Assembly (NCBI RefSeq): GCF_024347295.1
Contig: NZ_AP025458.1
Location: 2,542,001 to 2,606,000, forward strand
Direction of reading: 5' to 3'
Length of the DNA stretch: 64,000 nt
Source: Vibrio artabrorum
Lineage (GTDB): Bacteria > Pseudomonadota > Gammaproteobacteria > Enterobacterales > Vibrionaceae
Below are positions 59,567-64,000 of the stretch, piece after piece. Position 1 is the first letter of the stretch. Every line of letters starts with the position of its first letter. Made by a program: the position numbers and the translations under genes. The notes beneath the pieces were generated by a model. It saw nothing but the letters and a program-made list of their open reading frames with translations. It was not told the DNA's origin and made no database searches.

Positions 59567-60433
59567 TTAAGATTCTACTTTATTCATATGTACATCCATT
59601 TGCGGGAATGGGATTTCGATACCTTCATTATCCAAGCCTTCTTTGATGGCTTGCATAAGATCGAAATAGACACTCCAGTAATCAGCAGTGTTCACCCATG
59701 GGCGAACCACAAAGTTAACCGAAGAGTCAGCAAGTGTATGAACACCAACTAGCACACCAGGCTCTTTCAACACACGTTCATCAGACTCACAGATCTTAGT
59801 CAGCAACGCTTTTGTTTTCTGAAGATCGGCCTTGTAAGAGACGCCTATCATCAAATCAATTCGACGCGTTGTGTGACGTGAGTAGTTGGTAATTGGGCTA
59901 CCGATAACACTACCGTTAGGTACTACGACCATTTTATTATCAGGTGTTGTAAGGACGGTTTGGAAGATTTGAATCGAATCAACCGACCCCGCTACACCAC
60001 CAATTTCCACATAGTCACCTGACTTAAATGGACGGAAGGCAACAATAAGGACACCTGCCGCAAAGTTAGACAGTGAACCTTGCAGTGCAAGACCTACCGC
60101 TAAACCAGCAGCACCAATAACCGCTACCACAGATGCTGTTTGAACCCCTAAGCGACCAAGTGCAGCAATAAGAACAATAACAAACAATAAGTAACGAACT
60201 AAACCATGGATAAACTCTATAACGGCTCTATCCATATCCTTTTTCTCTAGAACCTTAGAGATACTATTGGCTACCGCTTTCACAATCAGGTTACCAATAA
60301 ATAGGATAACCAATGCTGAAATGATATTTACGCCGTATTGGATAAAGAGATCTGAATTATTTGTTAACCACTGATTTGCAAGAGACAAACCATCCACCAT
60401 TGGGGTATCAGTCGCTGTCGAACTATCAGCCAT
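59567..60433 (-). CDS. mscS: small-conductance mechanosensitive channel MscS
   Basis: 288 residues, the E. coli MscS length. Three membrane helices are visible; TM3, the pore helix, has the Gly/Ala pattern AGLAVGLALQGSLSNFAAGVL in two overlapping parts, followed by the beta domain (RPFKSGDYVEIGGVAGSVDSI) and C-terminal cage. It opens under membrane tension during hypo-osmotic shock. It is downstream of the fbaA group, as in E. coli. Confidence 0.96.
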   Translation of the reverse strand: MADSSTATDTPMVDGLSLANQWLTNNSDLFIQYGVNIISALVILFIGNLIVKAVANSISKVLEKKDMDRAVIEFIHGLVRYLLFVIVLIAALGRLGVQTASVVAVIGAAGLAVGLALQGSLSNFAAGVLIVAFRPFKSGDYVEIGGVAGSVDSIQIFQTVLTTPDNKMVVVPNGSVIGSPITNYSRHTTRRIDLMIGVSYKADLQKTKALLTKICESDERVLKEPGVLVGVHTLADSSVNFVVRPWVNTADYWSVYFDLMQAIKEGLDNEGIEIPFPQMDVHMNKVES

Positions 60434-60809
60434 AATGTGTATCCTCTATATAATATACTTTAAACTAAACTGCCTTAAGCCAAACCTGCTCAACAAAAAA
60501 ACAGTTCGAATCCTGTTAAGTTACTGTGTTAAAAGCAAATTAAAGCCTAGTCCTTTTTTAGAAACTAAACCAAGTTTAGTTTTTCGGCACGATATCCTAT
60601 CTTTGACAGATTGCAAAGCCATATTTATGTAAGCATTTGAATTAATAACACTTACCAATAAACACAAATACCGATAACTAAAAGACTACGAAATTTATTT
60701 ACCGTAGGCTAGGTTTTTCACATATTTAATACAAGTTTTTGTCACGCATAAAAAAACCCGCTCAATGAGCGGGTTTTTTAAAACTTAAAGAGTACTTAAA
60801 TTCAAAGAA
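60434..60809. other. 376-bp intergenic region between fbaA and mscS
   Basis: It holds the fbaA terminator and AT-rich DNA that should contain the mscS promoter. No coding sequence is supported. Confidence 0.6.
60750..60780 (-). terminator. terminator of fbaA
   Basis: AAAAAACCCGCTC / GAGCGGGTTTTTT with a 3-base loop and A and T runs on both sides. It lies 30 bases after the fbaA stop. Confidence 0.93.
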
Positions 60810-61886
60810 TTATAGTACGTCGATAGCGTTAAGGTCAGCAAATGCTTTCTCAAGACGAGCAACCATTGAAGCTTGACCAGCACGTAGCCATACGCGTGGA
60901 TCGTAGTACTTCTTGTTTGGCGCAGCTTCGCCAGTTGGGTTACCGATTTGACCTTGTAGGAAATCAAAGTTTTCAGCAGAGTAAGTACGGATACCATCCC
61001 AAGTAGCCCACTGTGTATCAGTATCGATGTTCATTTTGATAACACCGTAACCGATAGACTCTTGAATTTCTGCTTCAGAAGAACCAGAACCACCGTGGAA
61101 TACGAAGTTTAGAGCGTTAGGTGCGATACCAAACTTCTCTGCACAGTATGCTTGAGAGTCACGTAGGATAGTAGGAGTCAGTACAACGTTACCCGCTTGG
61201 TAAACACCGTGTACGTTACCGAAAGATGCAGCGATAGTGAAACGTGGGCTGATAGCTGTTAGTTTCTCGTATGCGTATGCAACATCTTCAGGAGAAGTGT
61301 AAAGCTCAGATGCGTCCATATCAGAGTTATCAACGCCGTCTTCTTCACCACCAGTACAACCTAGTTCGATTTCTAGAGTCATGTTCATCTTAGCCATACG
61401 CGCAAGGTATTGGCCAGAGATTTCGATGTTTTCTTCTAGAGACTCTTCAGAAAGGTCGATCATGTGAGAAGAGAATAGAGGCTTACCAGTTTGAGCGAAG
61501 AACTCTTCACCAGCGTCTAGTAGACCGTCGATCCATGGAAGAAGTTTCTTCGCAGCGTGGTCAGTGTGAAGAATAACTGGAACACCGTAAGATTCAGCAA
61601 CAGCGTGTACGTATTTTGCACCCGCTACAGCACCAAGGATTTGTGCACCTTGACCTTCAAGTTTAACGCCTTTACCAGCGAAGAAACCAGCACCGCCGTT
61701 AGAGAACTGAACAACAACAGGAGCTTTAACTTTAGCCGCTGCTTCTAGAACACCGTTGATTGAATCTGTGTTAACAACGTTTACAGCAGGAAGTGCAAAT
61801 TTGTTTTCTTTTGCTACTTCAAATACTTTCTGTACGTCATCGCCAGAAATTACACCAGGTTTTACAAAATCGAAGATCTTAGACAT
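60810..61886 (-). CDS. fbaA: class II fructose-bisphosphate aldolase
   Basis: 358 residues. The zinc His residues are in ILHTDHAAKK, the GCTGGEEDGVD loop carries Glu ligands, and NFVFHGGSGSSEAEI carries the later His. It cleaves fructose 1,6-bisphosphate. Codon use is strongly biased, as in highly expressed genes. It follows pgk. Confidence 0.98.
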   Translation of the reverse strand: MSKIFDFVKPGVISGDDVQKVFEVAKENKFALPAVNVVNTDSINGVLEAAAKVKAPVVVQFSNGGAGFFAGKGVKLEGQGAQILGAVAGAKYVHAVAESYGVPVILHTDHAAKKLLPWIDGLLDAGEEFFAQTGKPLFSSHMIDLSEESLEENIEISGQYLARMAKMNMTLEIELGCTGGEEDGVDNSDMDASELYTSPEDVAYAYEKLTAISPRFTIAASFGNVHGVYQAGNVVLTPTILRDSQAYCAEKFGIAPNALNFVFHGGSGSSEAEIQESIGYGVIKMNIDTDTQWATWDGIRTYSAENFDFLQGQIGNPTGEAAPNKKYYDPRVWLRAGQASMVARLEKAFADLNAIDVL

Positions 61887-62006
61887 GGAAATAGTCCTAT
61901 TTATTCTATCGTTTTAAGATTAAAAAACTTAAGTTCAAAAACTTGCAATCGTTTGCTCACAACTTGTGCCATTCTAGCAAAAAAGTGTGATACGCAGCAA
62001 ACGATA

Positions 62007-62033
62007 AAAGGCGAGATTCACATCTCGCCTTTC
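62007..62033 (-). terminator. hairpin/terminator between pgk and fbaA
   Basis: AAAGGCGAGAT / ATCTCGCCTTT with a 4-base loop and TTTT after it on the minus strand, 10 bases past the pgk stop. Confidence 0.75.
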
Positions 62034-62041
62034 TAAATCAA

Positions 62042-63205
62042 TTATGCTTTAGCGCGCTCTTCAAGCATTGCTACTGCAGGAAGTACTTTACCTTCAACAA
62101 ACTCAAGGAAAGCGCCACCACCAGTAGAGATGTAAGAAACGTCAGCTTTGATACCGAACTTGTCGATAGCTGCTAGCGTATCACCACCACCAGCTACAGA
62201 GAAACCTGCAGAGTCAGCGATTGCTTTAGAAATACCCGCTGTACCCGCTTCGAAGTTCTTAAATTCGAATACGCCTACAGGACCATTCCAAAGAATAGTT
62301 TTTGCGTTGCCGATGATTTCAGCTAGTGCCGCAGTTGAATCTGGACCAAGGTCGAAGATCATGTCGTCGTCTTGAACTTCAGAAACGAGCTTGATTTCAG
62401 CTTCTGCGTTTTCGTCAAACGCTTTAGCACATGCAACGTCTGTTGCTACTGGGATAGCACACTCTTTCATTAGCTTTTGAGCCGTTTCAACTAGGTCAGC
62501 TTCGTATAGAGACTTACCGACGTTGTGGCCTTCAGCAGCGATGAATGTGTTCGCGATACCACCACCAACAACAAGTTGGTCAGCAATTTTAGAAAGAGAT
62601 TCTAGAACCGTTAGTTTAGTAGAAACTTTAGAACCACCAACGATAGCCACTAGTGGACGCTCAGGGTTATCCATTGCTTTACCTAGTGCTTCAAGTTCAG
62701 CCGCTAGTAGAGGACCAGCACACGCGACAGGAGCGTAAGTACCCACACCGTGTGTAGACGCTTGAGCACGGTGAGCAGTACCAAATGCGTCCATCACGAA
62801 GATGTCACATAGTGCAGCGTATTGCTTAGAAAGTGCTTCTTCGTTCTTCTTCTCGCCTTTGTTAAAGCGAACGTTTTCAAGAACCGTTAGTTCACCCGCG
62901 TTTAGCTCTAGGCCGTTTACGTAATCTTTCGCTAGTTTAACGTCGCAGTCTAGTGCGTCGTTTAGGTAGTTAACTACAGGAGCTAGAGAGAACTCTTCGT
63001 TGTATTCGCCTTCAGTAGGACGACCAAGGTGAGAAGTAACCATTACCTTTGCGCCAGCTTCTAGACAAAGTTTGATAGTTGGTAGTGATGCTAGGATACG
63101 TGCATCTGAAGTTACTTTACCGTCTTTTACTGGTACGTTTAGGTCAGCACGGATGAATACGCGTTTACCTGCAAGTTCCAGGTCAGTCATCTTGATCACA
63201 GACAT
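62042..63205 (-). CDS. pgk: phosphoglycerate kinase
   Basis: 387 residues from ATG 63205 (AGGAC upstream; five extra codons rejected). The family signature [13 protein letters not shown], substrate-binding [11 protein letters not shown], and C-terminal nucleotide-binding [13 protein letters not shown] are present. It makes ATP from 1,3-bisphosphoglycerate. It lies between epd and fbaA, as in enterics. Confidence 0.98.
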   Translation of the reverse strand: MSVIKMTDLELAGKRVFIRADLNVPVKDGKVTSDARILASLPTIKLCLEAGAKVMVTSHLGRPTEGEYNEEFSLAPVVNYLNDALDCDVKLAKDYVNGLELNAGELTVLENVRFNKGEKKNEEALSKQYAALCDIFVMDAFGTAHRAQASTHGVGTYAPVACAGPLLAAELEALGKAMDNPERPLVAIVGGSKVSTKLTVLESLSKIADQLVVGGGIANTFIAAEGHNVGKSLYEADLVETAQKLMKECAIPVATDVACAKAFDENAEAEIKLVSEVQDDDMIFDLGPDSTAALAEIIGNAKTILWNGPVGVFEFKNFEAGTAGISKAIADSAGFSVAGGGDTLAAIDKFGIKADVSYISTGGGAFLEFVEGKVLPAVAMLEERAKA

Positions 63206-63370
63206 GATTTGTCCTCTCAAATTTAAATAAATATAAAGTTTTGGAAACTCAGCAACCCTGCTAAGTCTATAAATTATTCAACTGGTAATACTTTAGCTGC
63301 TTATAATATGTGGATACTTTGCATTTATTTCAAGCTAAAAATAAATAATCCGCATATTTGCTTCTAGGCC

Positions 63371-64000
63371 TTACTTCTTACCTTCAGAAGCTTGCATTGC
63401 AAGAACCGTATCCAGCATTCGGTTCGCAAAGCCCCATTCATTGTCACACCACACGAGCATTTTCACTAGGTGGCCATTACTCACTCGAGTTTGTGAACCA
63501 TCAACGATTGCGCTATGGGGATCGTGATTAAAGTCGATGGAAACGAGCGGCGCTTCAGTATAGTCAACTATATTGTGTAATGTACACTGGGAGGCATTAA
63601 CAATGGTTTGATTTACGTCATTAACTTTCACATTTGCATTAATTGTGACACTTAAATCCATCGCTGTGACGTTTACCGTCGGCACGCGCACAGATATCGC
63701 TTCAAATTTGTTAGAAAATTTCGGGAAAATTCTTTCAATACCTTTATGCAATTTGGTATCAACAGGAATGATAGATTGGCTTGCCGCTCGAGTACGGCGC
63801 AAATCACTGTGGTACGCATCGATAACTTGTTGATCATTCATTGAAGAGTGAATGGTTGTGATGGTACCGGACTCAATGCCAAAGGCGTCATCAAGTACCT
63901 TAATGATCGGGACAATACAGTTGGTAGTACATGAACCGTTAGAAACGATTCTGTGGTCAGCTTCGATAGTATCGTGATTGACACCGTAGATAATGGTGTT
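63371..64000 (-). CDS. epd: D-erythrose-4-phosphate dehydrogenase, 5' end beyond window
   Basis: The last 209 residues are visible; the frame stays open to the window edge, so the N-terminal NAD domain is outside. The catalytic Cys is in [12 protein letters not shown], followed by [11 protein letters not shown] and the C-terminal [14 protein letters not shown]. It oxidises erythrose 4-phosphate for vitamin B6 synthesis. Epd rather than GapA is supported by the position upstream of pgk-fbaA and the [16 protein letters not shown] wording; GapA-like activity cannot be fully excluded. Confidence 0.93.
   Translation of the reverse strand, partial: NTIIYGVNHDTIEADHRIVSNGSCTTNCIVPIIKVLDDAFGIESGTITTIHSSMNDQQVIDAYHSDLRRTRAASQSIIPVDTKLHKGIERIFPKFSNKFEAISVRVPTVNVTAMDLSVTINANVKVNDVNQTIVNASQCTLHNIVDYTEAPLVSIDFNHDPHSAIVDGSQTRVSNGHLVKMLVWCDNEWGFANRMLDTVLAMQASEGKK

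Overview
The window is chromosomal DNA of a Vibrio-like gammaproteobacterium, most likely Vibrio proper and possibly a relative of the Splendidus group. I base this on the MutS, RpoS, BarA/VarS, RseC and 6S RNA sequences and on gene order typical of the family; the species is inference. Most of it is housekeeping DNA with few surprises. The unusual material lies in the first 15 kb.

Left part (1-8778). Three small exported proteins of unknown function follow the 3' end of an unidentified gene, and a strong terminator closes the group. Next comes a sugar locus: an aldose 1-epimerase-like protein, a ROK-family repressor, an MFS sugar porter, and a 1142-residue protein with an N-terminal DUF5107-like part followed by TPR repeats. 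The genes fit uptake and use of a sugar, but its identity cannot be read from the sequence.

Integrated element (about 8918-14993). A P4-type tyrosine integrase sits at the right edge, next to mutS. To its left are an orphan 392-residue protein, a 737-bp AT-rich noncoding stretch with a perfect dyad, three divergent tandem paralogues of the inovirus Gp2/YagK-YfjJ family (the middle one frameshifted), an AlpA-type regulator, and a truncated RNase H-like protein. This looks like a small phage-satellite-like or degraded integrative element. It is the best place in the window to look for something undescribed.

Core region A (15168-32123). mutS converges on a leftward group rpoS, nlpD, pcm, surE, truD, ispF, ispD and ftsB. 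These are followed by eno, pyrG, mazG, relA and rlmD, all leftward. Palindromic intergenic repeats lie between ftsB and eno, mazG and relA, and relA and rlmD.

Core region B (32289-44541). barA (varS) runs rightward. The leftward block rpoE-rseA-rseB-rseC, lepA-lepB-rnc-era-recO-pdxJ-acpS links the sigma-E envelope stress module to translation, protein export, RNA processing and cofactor genes. A candidate sigma-E autoregulatory promoter lies upstream of rpoE.

Core region C (44930-64000). nadB runs rightward, opposite ygfX/sdhE (flavinylation of succinate dehydrogenase). Then come ygfZ, a YbaK-family deacylase, ytfK, the ubiquinone genes ubiH-ubiI behind ygfB, and zapA followed by 6S RNA and fau. 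The block ends with rpiA, serA, yggE, argP/argO, a second YbaK-like gene, mscS, and the glycolytic set fbaA-pgk-epd, the last cut by the window edge. No tRNA, rRNA, CRISPR array or insertion sequence was seen.
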